A stretch of 64,000 bases of DNA from JABDPF01 sp037384065 (lineage in GTDB: Bacteria; Pseudomonadota; Gammaproteobacteria; Xanthomonadales; SZUA-36): positions 4,473 to 68,472 of the forward strand of contig JARROJ010000003.1 in assembly GCA_037384065.1 (NCBI GenBank), written 5' to 3'. Shown here one piece after another: positions 1 to 6,971 of the stretch; the first letter of the stretch is position 1, and each line of letters begins with the position of its first letter. Below the pieces are notes generated by a model, which did not search any database, had not been told where the DNA came from, and worked only from the letters and a program-made list of their open reading frames with translations. The translations under genes and the position numbers were made by a program.

Positions 1-184
1 ACTCCAGGTGGGCGATCCAGTCCTTGAGTTTCAGCTTGCGCTTTTTCATCCGGCGCAGGCGCAACTGGTCGACGGAGGGGTCGATGACGAGGCGCGCGAT
101 GGCCTCGTCGAGGTCGCGGTGTTCTTCGCGGAGTTCCGCAATCAGGGCGGCGATTTCACCCGGATCTTTGGAGAAGGTGTTCAC
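1..184 (-). CDS. DUF465 / YdcH-like small protein, 3' end cut by window edge
   Basis: Reading the minus strand from a GTG at 182-184 gives about 61 residues without a stop before the window edge. The product is a short, highly charged helical protein: an acidic/leucine-rich first half (with LIAELREEHRDLDEAIARL) followed by a basic stretch (RLRRMKKRKLKLKDWI). This pattern, a helical hairpin with a conserved KKRKLxLKDxI block, is typical of the DUF465 (YdcH) family, whose members are about 70-80 residues, so only a few residues should be missing. The function of the family is not established. It is divergent from ttcA, with about 38 bp between the two starts. The GTG is chosen because no ATG lies upstream in frame and the family motif begins shortly after it; no clear Shine-Dalgarno is visible. 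Confidence 0.75.
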   Translation of the reverse strand, partial: MNTFSKDPGEIAALIAELREEHRDLDEAIARLVIDPSVDQLRLRRMKKRKLKLKDWIAHLE

Positions 185-205
185 CGTACAAGGATAATAC
201 AAGTT

Positions 206-219
206 TGGCGTAAAATGCG
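206..219 (+). promoter_or_regulatory. Candidate ttcA -10 region (TAAAAT)
   Basis: TAAAAT at 211-216 sits just upstream of the ttcA ATG at 223, inside TGGCGTAAAATGCG. The same 14 bases recur at 32533-32546 upstream of a cyclic-nucleotide-binding-fold gene. No good -35 is visible at 16-18 bp, and a start here would leave almost no leader, so this is a tentative promoter call. Confidence 0.3.
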
Positions 220-222
220 CGG

Positions 223-1086
223 ATGATTCCGTCCCGCAAAACCTACGCGCACAACAAGCTGACCAAGCGCCTGCAGCGCAATACCGGCCGCGCCATCGGC
301 GACTTCAACATGATCGGCGCCGGCGACCGGGTCATGGTCTGCCTGTCCGGCGGCAAGGATTCGTTCACGCTGCTCGACATGCTGCTGGCCTTGCAGAAAC
401 GCGCACCGGTCGACTTCGAACTGCTCGCCGTCAACCTGGACCAGAAACAGCCCGGATTTCCGGCCGACGTGCTGCCGGCGTACGCCGAGCGTCGCGGCGT
501 TCCGTTCCACGTCATCGAACAGGACACCTACAGCGTGGTCAAGCGCGTGGTGCCCGAGGGCAAGACGACCTGCGGACTCTGCTCGCGCCTGCGCCGCGGC
601 GCCCTCTACAACTTCGCCGCGCGAAACGGGGTGACCCGCATCGCGCTCGGCCATCACCGCGACGACATCATCGAGACGCTGTTCCTGAACCTGTTCAACG
701 GCGGCCGTCTGAAAGCCATGCCGCCGAAGTTGCTGTCCGACGACGGCCGGCACGTCGTGATCCGTCCGCTGGCCTATTGCAGCGAGGACGATATCGCCCG
801 CTACGCGGCAACGCGCGACTTCCCGATCATTCCCTGCAACCTGTGCGGCTCACAGCCGAACCTGCAACGCCAGTCCATCAAGGCTATGCTGAAAGAATGG
901 CAGCAACGGCACCCGGGGCGGATCGAGAACATCGCGCGCGCGATCGGCAACGTTTCGCCATCGCAACTGGCCGACCACGCGCTGTTCGACTTCGTCAATC
1001 TCGGCGCGGATGCCGCCGGCGGCGCGACCACGGATGACTGGCTGATGCCCGACCGCAAGCCGCTGAAGATCGCCATCAACGACTGA
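223..1086 (+). CDS. ttcA: tRNA 2-thiocytidine(32) biosynthesis protein TtcA
   Basis: TtcA is a cytoplasmic ATP-dependent sulfurtransferase that thiolates cytidine 32 in certain tRNAs using an Fe-S cluster. The 287-residue product has the PP-loop ATP-binding motif SGGKDS at residues 42-47. The cysteine pair C117/C120 (CGLC) and the later CNLC at 205-208 match the cluster-ligating cysteines of the family, and GHHRDD at about 143-148 is another conserved block. Length is close to the roughly 300 residues usual for TtcA. The ATG at 223 starts just before the conserved NKLTKRLQR segment, so no extension is needed. It is divergent from the DUF465 gene, and dctP follows 13 bp after its stop, close enough for co-transcription although no functional link is obvious. 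Confidence 0.95.
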   Translation: MIPSRKTYAHNKLTKRLQRNTGRAIGDFNMIGAGDRVMVCLSGGKDSFTLLDMLLALQKRAPVDFELLAVNLDQKQPGFPADVLPAYAERRGVPFHVIEQDTYSVVKRVVPEGKTTCGLCSRLRRGALYNFAARNGVTRIALGHHRDDIIETLFLNLFNGGRLKAMPPKLLSDDGRHVVIRPLAYCSEDDIARYAATRDFPIIPCNLCGSQPNLQRQSIKAMLKEWQQRHPGRIENIARAIGNVSPSQLADHALFDFVNLGADAAGGATTDDWLMPDRKPLKIAIND

Positions 1087-1099
1087 ACGGGAGACCCCC

Positions 1100-2206
1100 A
1101 TGGACCGCAGAAAATTCGTCACGCACGCCGGCCTCGCCGGCGCCGCCGGTCTGCTCGCAGCCTGCGGAAAACAACCCGCCACGGCCGATTGCGGCGAGAG
1201 GACCGCGGCGAGCGATGGACCGACCTTCGAGTGGAAGATGGTCACCACCTGGCCACGCGACTTTCCGGGCCTCGGCACCGGCGCCAACTACCTCGCGCGG
1301 ATCATCGGCGAGATGAGCGGCGGCCGCCTGACGGTGAAGGTCTACGGCGGCAACGAGCTGGTGCCCCCGTTCGAAGTGTTCGACGCCGTGCAGCGGGGAA
1401 CCGCCGAAATGGGGCATGGCGGCGCCTACTACTGGAAAGGCAAGATTCCGGCCTCCTCGTTCTTTACCAGCATCCCGTTCGGCCTGACCGGCAACGAAAT
1501 CAACGGCTGGTTCTACTACGGCGGCGGCCTGGAACTGTACCGCGAGGCCTACGCCCCGTACGGGGTGATCCCCTTCCCGATCGGCAACTCCGGCACCCAG
1601 ATGGGCGGCTGGTTCAACAAGGAGATCAACTCCGTGGCCGATCTCGAGGGTCTGCGGATGCGCATTCCCGGCATCGGCGGCGAGGTGCTGCGCAAGGTCG
1701 GCGGCACGCCCGTCAACATTCCGGGCGCCGAGCTGTTCACGGCGCTGGAAAGCGGCACCATCGACGCGACCGAGTGGGTCGGACCGATGAACGACCTCGC
1801 CTTCGGCCTGTTTCGTGCCGCGAAGTACTACTACTACCCGGGCTGGCACGAACCGGGCACCGCGCTCGAGGCGGTCGTCAACCGCGAGGCCTACGAGGCC
1901 TTGCCGCCGGACCTGCAGGCGATCGTCGAGGTCGCCTGCAAGGCGGCCAACATGGACATGTTCGCCGAGTTCGAGGCGCGCAACGGCGAGGCGATCAAGA
2001 CCCTGGTCGAAGAGCATGGCGTCGAACTGCGCCCGTTTCCCGACGAGGTGCTGGCGGAACTCAAGGCCGCCTCGCTCGAGGTTCTGGACGAAATGGCCGC
2101 TGCGGACGACATGTCGGGCAAGGCCTGGGCCTCGCTCAAGGCCTACATGGAACGGGTCAAACTCTCGACGCGGATCGGCTCGCAGTACTTCGTCGAGCGT
2201 CGCTAA
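1100..2206 (+). CDS. TRAP transporter substrate-binding protein, DctP family
   Basis: This 368-residue protein is the extracytoplasmic solute receptor of a tripartite ATP-independent periplasmic (TRAP) transporter. The N-terminus carries twin arginines (R3, R4), a hydrophobic stretch and a lipobox LAAC ending at C22, suggesting export, possibly by Tat, and lipid anchoring. The mature part has the DctP fold signatures, including GGxxELVPPFEVFDAV and the central block around GMRIPGIGGEVLRKVGGTPVN (here with LRMRIPG). It most resembles the mannitol/chloroaromatic or keto-acid TRAP receptors, but the ligand cannot be read from sequence. A GGGAGA Shine-Dalgarno lies before the ATG. The large permease gene lies immediately downstream but on the opposite strand. 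No small permease (DctQ) gene is in the window. Confidence 0.88.
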   Translation: MDRRKFVTHAGLAGAAGLLAACGKQPATADCGERTAASDGPTFEWKMVTTWPRDFPGLGTGANYLARIIGEMSGGRLTVKVYGGNELVPPFEVFDAVQRGTAEMGHGGAYYWKGKIPASSFFTSIPFGLTGNEINGWFYYGGGLELYREAYAPYGVIPFPIGNSGTQMGGWFNKEINSVADLEGLRMRIPGIGGEVLRKVGGTPVNIPGAELFTALESGTIDATEWVGPMNDLAFGLFRAAKYYYYPGWHEPGTALEAVVNREAYEALPPDLQAIVEVACKAANMDMFAEFEARNGEAIKTLVEEHGVELRPFPDEVLAELKAASLEVLDEMAAADDMSGKAWASLKAYMERVKLSTRIGSQYFVERR

Positions 2207-2293
2207 CGTCCGCCGGCGACCGCAAGGTTCCGACCGCCCGGCCCGCACGATGCGGCCGCGCCGCGGCGCCCGCTTGACCGTCAGCGGTCCGTG

Positions 2294-3670
2294 CTAACCC
2301 GAATAGATCACGCCCGGCAGCCAGGTCACGATCTGCGGAAAGGCGGCCAGCAGGCCGAGCACCGCCAACTGGATCGCGATGAACGGCATGACGCCACGGT
2401 AGATCGCGCCGGTCGGCACCTCGGCCGGGCAGACGCCCCGCAGGTAAAACAGCGAGAAGCCGAACGGCGGCGTCAGGAACGAGGTCTGCAGGTTCAGCGC
2501 GATCATCACGCCGAGCCAGATCGGATCGAGGCCCATCGCCATCAATACCGGGCCGACGATCGGCACGACCACGAACGTGATCTCGATGAAGTCGAGCACG
2601 AAACCGAGCAGGAACATCACCAGCATCACCAGCACCAGCGCCGTGACCACGCCGCCGGGCAGGCCGGTCAGGAACTCCGCGATCATCTCGTCGCCACCGA
2701 GGCCGCGAAAAACCAGGCTGAACAGCGAAGCGCCGACCAGGATCATGAACACCATCGCCGTGATCCGCGTCGTGCGATAGACGACGTCCTTCAACGTCCG
2801 GAAATTGAACTGGCGGCCGATCATCGCCAGCACCATCGCGCCGACTGCGCCGACCGAGGCGGCCTCGGTCGGCGTGGCGATGCCCTGGAGGATCGAGCCG
2901 AGCACCGCGACGATCAGCACCATCGGTCCCGAGGCCAGCAACAGCAGGCGGCCGATCCCCACGCGTTCGTCGCGCTCGGCCGTGTCGGGCGGCATCAGCT
3001 CCGGCCGCGACCGGGCCAGCAGAAACAGGTACAGCAGGTAACACCCGACCAGGACCAGGCCCGGCATCAGCGCGCCCGCGAACAACTCGCCGACGGACAC
3101 CGTTTTCGGGCTGTAACTGCCCAGCTGCAGCTGCGCCTGCTGGTACGCGTTCGACAACACGTCGGCGAGCATGACCAGCACGATCGACGGCGGAATGATC
3201 TGACCCAGCGTGCCGGACGCGCAGATCGTGCCGGTCGATACGGCCGGATCGTAGCCCTTGCGCAGCATCGTCGGCAGCGAAATCAGCCCCATGGTCACCA
3301 CGGTCGCGCCGACGATACCGGTGCTGGCGGCCATCAGCGCACCCACCACCACGACGGCCAGGCCGAGCCCGCCGGGCATGCCCCGCATGATCTGCGCCAG
3401 TGAGTGCAGCAACTGGTCGGCCAGCTTCGATCGTTCCAGCATGACGCCCATGAACACGAACACCGGCACCGCGATCAGTGTTTCGTTGGTCATGATGCCG
3501 AACACGCGGTTCGGGAAGGCCTCGAGGAACACCGGGTCGAAGTGCCCGGTGAGCGATCCGATGCCGGCGAAAATCAGCGCCACCCCGGCCAGCGTGAACG
3601 CCACCGGGTAACCCGCCATCAACGCCAGGCCGACCGCGAAGAACAGTCCGAGCGCGATTACGACCGCCAT
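2294..3670 (-). CDS. TRAP transporter large permease subunit, DctM family
   Basis: The 458-residue protein is a highly hydrophobic inner-membrane permease with about a dozen membrane segments. It has DctM signatures: MAGYPVAFTLAGVALIFA near the N-terminus, the LAVVVVGALMAASTGIVGATVVTMG segment, the GTLGQIIPPSI motif, and LQTSFLTPPFGFSLFYLRGV near the C-terminus. It would use the sodium or proton gradient to import the ligand delivered by the DctP receptor. The ATG at 3668-3670 has a strong GGAGG Shine-Dalgarno. It lies 43 bp downstream of the gamma-carbonic-anhydrase-like gene on the same strand and converges with dctP, with an 87-bp gap. It is not long enough to contain a fused DctQ domain. 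Confidence 0.9.
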   Translation of the reverse strand: MAVVIALGLFFAVGLALMAGYPVAFTLAGVALIFAGIGSLTGHFDPVFLEAFPNRVFGIMTNETLIAVPVFVFMGVMLERSKLADQLLHSLAQIMRGMPGGLGLAVVVVGALMAASTGIVGATVVTMGLISLPTMLRKGYDPAVSTGTICASGTLGQIIPPSIVLVMLADVLSNAYQQAQLQLGSYSPKTVSVGELFAGALMPGLVLVGCYLLYLFLLARSRPELMPPDTAERDERVGIGRLLLLASGPMVLIVAVLGSILQGIATPTEAASVGAVGAMVLAMIGRQFNFRTLKDVVYRTTRITAMVFMILVGASLFSLVFRGLGGDEMIAEFLTGLPGGVVTALVLVMLVMFLLGFVLDFIEITFVVVPIVGPVLMAMGLDPIWLGVMIALNLQTSFLTPPFGFSLFYLRGVCPAEVPTGAIYRGVMPFIAIQLAVLGLLAAFPQIVTWLPGVIYSG

Positions 3671-3713
3671 GCGCCCCTCCGCAGGTTCACGAGCCCCGGC
3701 CGCAAACGCCGGC

Positions 3714-4274
3714 TCATCCGCCGTTCACTCCCGCCAGGTACCGGTCCTTCAAGCGCACGTAGTGACGGGCGCTGTACAGCAGGTTCTCGATCTCGGACGG
3801 TGTCAGCTCGCGCGCAAAGCGCGCCGGGTTACCGCGCCAGAGCGTGCCCGTGCGAACGGTCTTGCCCGGCGGCACCAGCGCACCCGCCGCGACCATCGAT
3901 TCCGGCTCGAGCACCGCGCCGTCCATCACGATCGCCCCCATGCCGACCAGACAACGGTCGCCAACGGTGCAGGCATGAAGGATCGCAGCGTGGCCGATCG
4001 TGACGTCCGCGCCGATGATGAGCGGCAGCCCGGCGGGCTGCCAGGCACTCTCATGGGTGACGTGCAATACGCTGTTGTCCTGCACGTTGCTGCGCGCCCC
4101 GATCGTGATCCGGTTGACGTCGCCACGCAGCACCGCCATCGGCCAAACCGAGGCGTCGTCACCCAGTTCGACCGCGCCGCTGACGTGCGCCCGCGGGTCG
4201 ATGTAAACGCGTTCACCGAGGCGCGGCGTGGCCTCGGCGAAGCGGAATGGCGAGCGTTGTCGATGAGGGTCCAT
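3714..4274 (-). CDS. Gamma-carbonic anhydrase-like hexapeptide-repeat protein (YrdA/PaaY type)
   Basis: The product is a 186-residue left-handed beta-helix protein of the gamma-carbonic anhydrase family, which forms trimers with metal held by three histidines between subunits. Hexapeptide repeats run through most of the sequence (for example SVWPMAVLRGDVNRITIG). The likely metal ligands are H71 (SVLHVT), H95 and H100 (IGHAAILH). The C-terminal GNPARFAREL block is typical of the YrdA/PaaY/CaiE branch. Whether it hydrates CO2 is uncertain, since many members have other or unknown roles. The ATG at 4274 (MDPHRQ) is preferred because family homology starts soon after; an in-frame start at 4331 would add an unlikely Cys/His-rich tail reaching into the AT-rich intergenic region. 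It may be co-transcribed with dctM. Confidence 0.85.
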   Translation of the reverse strand: MDPHRQRSPFRFAEATPRLGERVYIDPRAHVSGAVELGDDASVWPMAVLRGDVNRITIGARSNVQDNSVLHVTHESAWQPAGLPLIIGADVTIGHAAILHACTVGDRCLVGMGAIVMDGAVLEPESMVAAGALVPPGKTVRTGTLWRGNPARFARELTPSEIENLLYSARHYVRLKDRYLAGVNGG

Positions 4275-4305
4275 GTCGCCGGAATGGTAGCACCGAACGC
4301 ATTTT

Positions 4306-4314
4306 TTATGCACA
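4306..4314 (+). promoter_or_regulatory. DnaA-box match TTATGCACA
   Basis: TTATGCACA matches the consensus TTWTNCACA exactly. It lies in the AT-rich gap and points the same way as the pair at 4479-4499. A single 9-mer can occur by chance, so its weight comes from the cluster. Confidence 0.45.
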
Positions 4315-4478
4315 GCGGCGGTTGCCGTCAAAAATCATTGGTTTAGCGGTCAACTCGACAAACCGACGAAAGGAAATCCTGCCATCTTGATGTTTTTCAT
4401 GGCAAAAAAATGAGGTAATTTCAGACTTTTTATTAAGCTGGCGTTAAGGTTGCGCTATCGCGCGTGCACCGCCATCGT

Positions 4479-4499
4479 TTATTCACAAAGTTATCCACA
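4479..4499 (+). promoter_or_regulatory. Pair of DnaA boxes, TTATTCACA and TTATCCACA
   Basis: TTATTCACA (4479-4487) and the canonical strong box TTATCCACA (4491-4499) are direct repeats three bases apart, about 40 bp before the argS promoter hexamer. Both fit TTWTNCACA. Tandem DnaA boxes are found in replication origins, DnaA-titration loci and DnaA-regulated promoters; which applies here is unknown. Confidence 0.55.
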
Positions 4500-4512
4500 G
4501 CCCGTACGGTGC

Positions 4513-4541
4513 TTCTGCTGCTCGCGCCAAACGTTTACAAT
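4513..4541 (+). promoter_or_regulatory. Candidate argS promoter
   Basis: TACAAT at 4536-4541 is a 5/6 match to the -10 consensus. The hexamer 17 bp upstream (TTCTGC, 4513-4518) is a poor -35. Transcription would begin near 4549, leaving a leader of roughly 45 nt before the GTG. Confidence 0.4.
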
Positions 4542-4592
4542 ACGTGTTTTCAAGGGCCGGCAAGCCGCGGCGCAGTCCAGAGACCCACCGCA

Positions 4593-6353
4593 GTGAAAGA
4601 ACACCTTAACGAACTCCTCTCGCAATCGTTGATGCATCTGCAGCGGGATGGCGTATTGCCGGACGACCGCATCCCCGACGTGCAACTCGAACGGACGCGC
4701 TCACCGGAGCACGGCGACTTCGCGTCCAACATCGCCATGAAACTGGCCAAGCGCGTCGGCATGGCGCCGCGCGAATTGGCGGAACTCATCATCGAGCGCG
4801 TGCCGAAATCCCGCCAGGTCGAGCGCATGGAAATCGCCGGACCCGGCTTCATCAACATTTTCCTGCAGCGCTGCGCGCTGACCGGCGTGATCCGCGACGC
4901 GCTGCGCCATGGTGACAAATACGGCCGGTTGCGGCGACCGGGGCGCAACCGCATCACGGTGGAGTTCGTCTCCGCCAACCCGACCGGCCCGCTGCACGTC
5001 GGCCACGGCCGCGGCGCCGCCTACGGGGCGAGCCTGGCCAGCATCCTGACGGCCGCCGGCTACTCGGTGCAGCGCGAATACTACGTCAACGACAACGGCC
5101 GCCAGATGGACATCCTGGCCGTCTGCGTCTGGCTGCGCTACCTGGAGCTGTGCGGCGAGCGCGTCAGCTTTCCGGACAACGGCTATCGCGGGGATTACAT
5201 CTACGACATCGCCCGGATCGTGCGCGCCGACCACGGCGACAAGTGGCGCTTCACCGGCTTCGACGTCAGCGACGGCCTGCCGCCCGGCGTCAACGAAGGC
5301 GGCGACGGCGAGGTCTACCTCGACGCCCTGATCGAGCGCGCGCGTGAACTGCTCGGCGACGCGGGCTACGCCATCTTCTTCGACACGGCCTGCGGAAACA
5401 TCCTCGACGACATCAAGGACGACCTGGCCGATTTCGGCGTGCGCTTCGACACCTGGTTCTCGGAGCGCGAACTCGAGCAGACCGGCGCGGTGCAGCATGC
5501 GATCGACCGCCTGCGCGAAAACGGGCACCTGTACGAAAAGGACGGCGCCATCTGGTTTCGCGCCTCGGACCTCGGTGACGAAAAGGACCGCGTGATCGTC
5601 CGCGAAAACGGCCGCACGACCTACTTCGCGTCCGACATCGCGTATTTCCTGAACAAGCTCGAGCGGGGCTTCGAGACCGCGTTGTACGTGTTCGGCGCCG
5701 ACCACCACGGCTACGTCGCGCGCCTGCGCGCCGCCGCTCTCGGCATGGGGGAGGATCCCGACCGGCTCGAAATCCAGCTCGTGCAGTTCGCGGTGCTGTA
5801 CCGCTTTGGCGAGAAGGTCGCCATGTCGACCCGCTCCGGCCAGTTCATCACCCTGCGTGAACTGCGCGACGAAGTCGGCACCGACGCCGCCCGCTTCTTC
5901 TACGTGATGCGCTCGCACGACCAGCACCTCGACTTCGACCTCGATCTCGCCAAGTCGCGCAGCAACGAAAACCCCGTCTATTACATCCAGTACGCGCATG
6001 CCCGCATCTGCAGCGTGTTCCGGAACCTCGAGGAAACGGACCAGCGCCACAACCGCGAGATCGGCAACGTCGCGCTCGACTTGCTGGAAGAAGACCACGA
6101 ACTCGCACTGATGCGAACGATCAGCCGCTTTCCGGAGACGATCGAATCGGCCGCACGCCTGCGCGCCCCGCACCTGCTGGCGCACTACCTGCATGCGCTG
6201 GCCACCGACCTGCATTCCTACTACAACGCACACCAGTTCCTGGTCAAGGAAGAAAACCTGCGCAACGCCCGCCTGAACCTGGTGCAGGCCACGCGGACCG
6301 TGCTGCGCAACGGTCTTGCGCTGCTCGGCGTATCGGCGCCCGAGGAAATGTAG
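4593..6353 (+). CDS. argS: Arginyl-tRNA synthetase
   Basis: ArgS attaches arginine to tRNA-Arg in the cytoplasm. Starting at the GTG at 4593 the product is 586 residues, the usual bacterial length. It has the N-terminal additional domain (about 1-110), the class I signature HVGH at 135-138 after FVSANPTGPL, and a degenerate KMSKS region (GEKVAMSTRSG), as is common in ArgS. The C-terminal DALR anticodon-binding domain ends the protein. The open frame extends 43 codons upstream to 4464, but that part runs through the promoter and DnaA boxes and has no family similarity, so the GTG (VKEHLNELL) is preferred. The SPOR gene begins at the next base after the stop codon, so the two are surely one transcript, an arrangement common in gammaproteobacteria. 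Confidence 0.96.
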   Translation: MKEHLNELLSQSLMHLQRDGVLPDDRIPDVQLERTRSPEHGDFASNIAMKLAKRVGMAPRELAELIIERVPKSRQVERMEIAGPGFINIFLQRCALTGVIRDALRHGDKYGRLRRPGRNRITVEFVSANPTGPLHVGHGRGAAYGASLASILTAAGYSVQREYYVNDNGRQMDILAVCVWLRYLELCGERVSFPDNGYRGDYIYDIARIVRADHGDKWRFTGFDVSDGLPPGVNEGGDGEVYLDALIERARELLGDAGYAIFFDTACGNILDDIKDDLADFGVRFDTWFSERELEQTGAVQHAIDRLRENGHLYEKDGAIWFRASDLGDEKDRVIVRENGRTTYFASDIAYFLNKLERGFETALYVFGADHHGYVARLRAAALGMGEDPDRLEIQLVQFAVLYRFGEKVAMSTRSGQFITLRELRDEVGTDAARFFYVMRSHDQHLDFDLDLAKSRSNENPVYYIQYAHARICSVFRNLEETDQRHNREIGNVALDLLEEDHELALMRTISRFPETIESAARLRAPHLLAHYLHALATDLHSYYNAHQFLVKEENLRNARLNLVQATRTVLRNGLALLGVSAPEEM

Positions 6354-6971
6354 GTGGCCGCCGCACGGCGCAAGTCATCCGGCCGCAGCCGCGGAGCGAC
6401 CCGCGGCCGCACGGGCGCGCCGGGCTGGATCTGGTTGCTGGCCGGAATGCTGGTCGGACTGGGCTTCGCCTGGTACCTGTTCGCCAAGGGTTACATCCCG
6501 CAACCGGCTGCCGAGCGCGTCGAAACCGAAAGCCAGGCGCCGGCCGACGGGACCGGGGACGAAGAAATCGCACCGGCCCGCGAGGAACCGAAAAAGTCGC
6601 GCTACGACTTCTTTACCGTTCTGCCGGAGATGGAGGTCGTCGTGCCCGAGGCCGAGTTGAACGAACGGACCCGCGCACAGACCCGCGCCGAGTCGTCACC
6701 GGACGCCGGCTCGACGACGGCCCGACCGGCCACCAGCGCCGACCAGTACCTGCTGCAGGTGGGTTCGTTCCGCGCCGCCGGCGACGCCGAGCAGATGAAG
6801 GCCCGGCTCGCCCTGCTCGGCATCTCGGCCCGGGTCCAGTCCGTCACCGTCAACGACGCCGCCTGGCATCGCGTGCGTGTCGGTCCGGTCAACGGCGCCC
6901 GCGAAGCCGAAGCGATGCGACGGCGCCTGGCCGACAACGGCATCGACAGCCTGGTGATGAAAAACCCCTAG
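6354..6971 (+). CDS. FtsN-like SPOR-domain inner-membrane protein
   Basis: The 205-residue product has a short Arg-rich cytoplasmic tail (1-23), one membrane segment (about 24-44), a charged periplasmic linker with the YDFFTVLPEMEV block often seen in FtsN-like proteins, and a C-terminal SPOR domain (about 129-205, starting DQYLLQVGSFR). SPOR domains bind denuded glycan strands and bring proteins to the division septum, so a division-site role is likely. The GTG start abuts the argS TAG with no spacer, implying translational coupling. The four bases CTAG at 6968-6971 hold the stop codon of this gene and, on the other strand, that of batD. The gene may be true ftsN or a paralogue; synteny with argS favours an FtsN-type role. 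Confidence 0.82.
   Translation: MAAARRKSSGRSRGATRGRTGAPGWIWLLAGMLVGLGFAWYLFAKGYIPQPAAERVETESQAPADGTGDEEIAPAREEPKKSRYDFFTVLPEMEVVVPEAELNERTRAQTRAESSPDAGSTTARPATSADQYLLQVGSFRAAGDAEQMKARLALLGISARVQSVTVNDAAWHRVRVGPVNGAREAEAMRRRLADNGIDSLVMKNP

Larger units (their letters stand above)
4275..4592. other. AT-rich intergenic region between gamma-CA gene and argS
   Basis: This 318-bp gap is conspicuously AT-rich compared with the rest of the window, especially 4330-4445, which holds several A- and T-runs. It holds three 9-bp matches to the DnaA-box consensus, a TACAAT promoter hexamer for argS, and the divergent leader of the gamma-CA-like gene. I see no convincing small gene in it. Confidence 0.7.

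Noticed and set aside
4464..4592. N-terminal extension of ArgS from an upstream in-frame start
   Set aside because: The 43 extra codons span the DnaA boxes and a promoter hexamer, and have no similarity to the ArgS N-terminal domain, which begins at VKEHLNELL.
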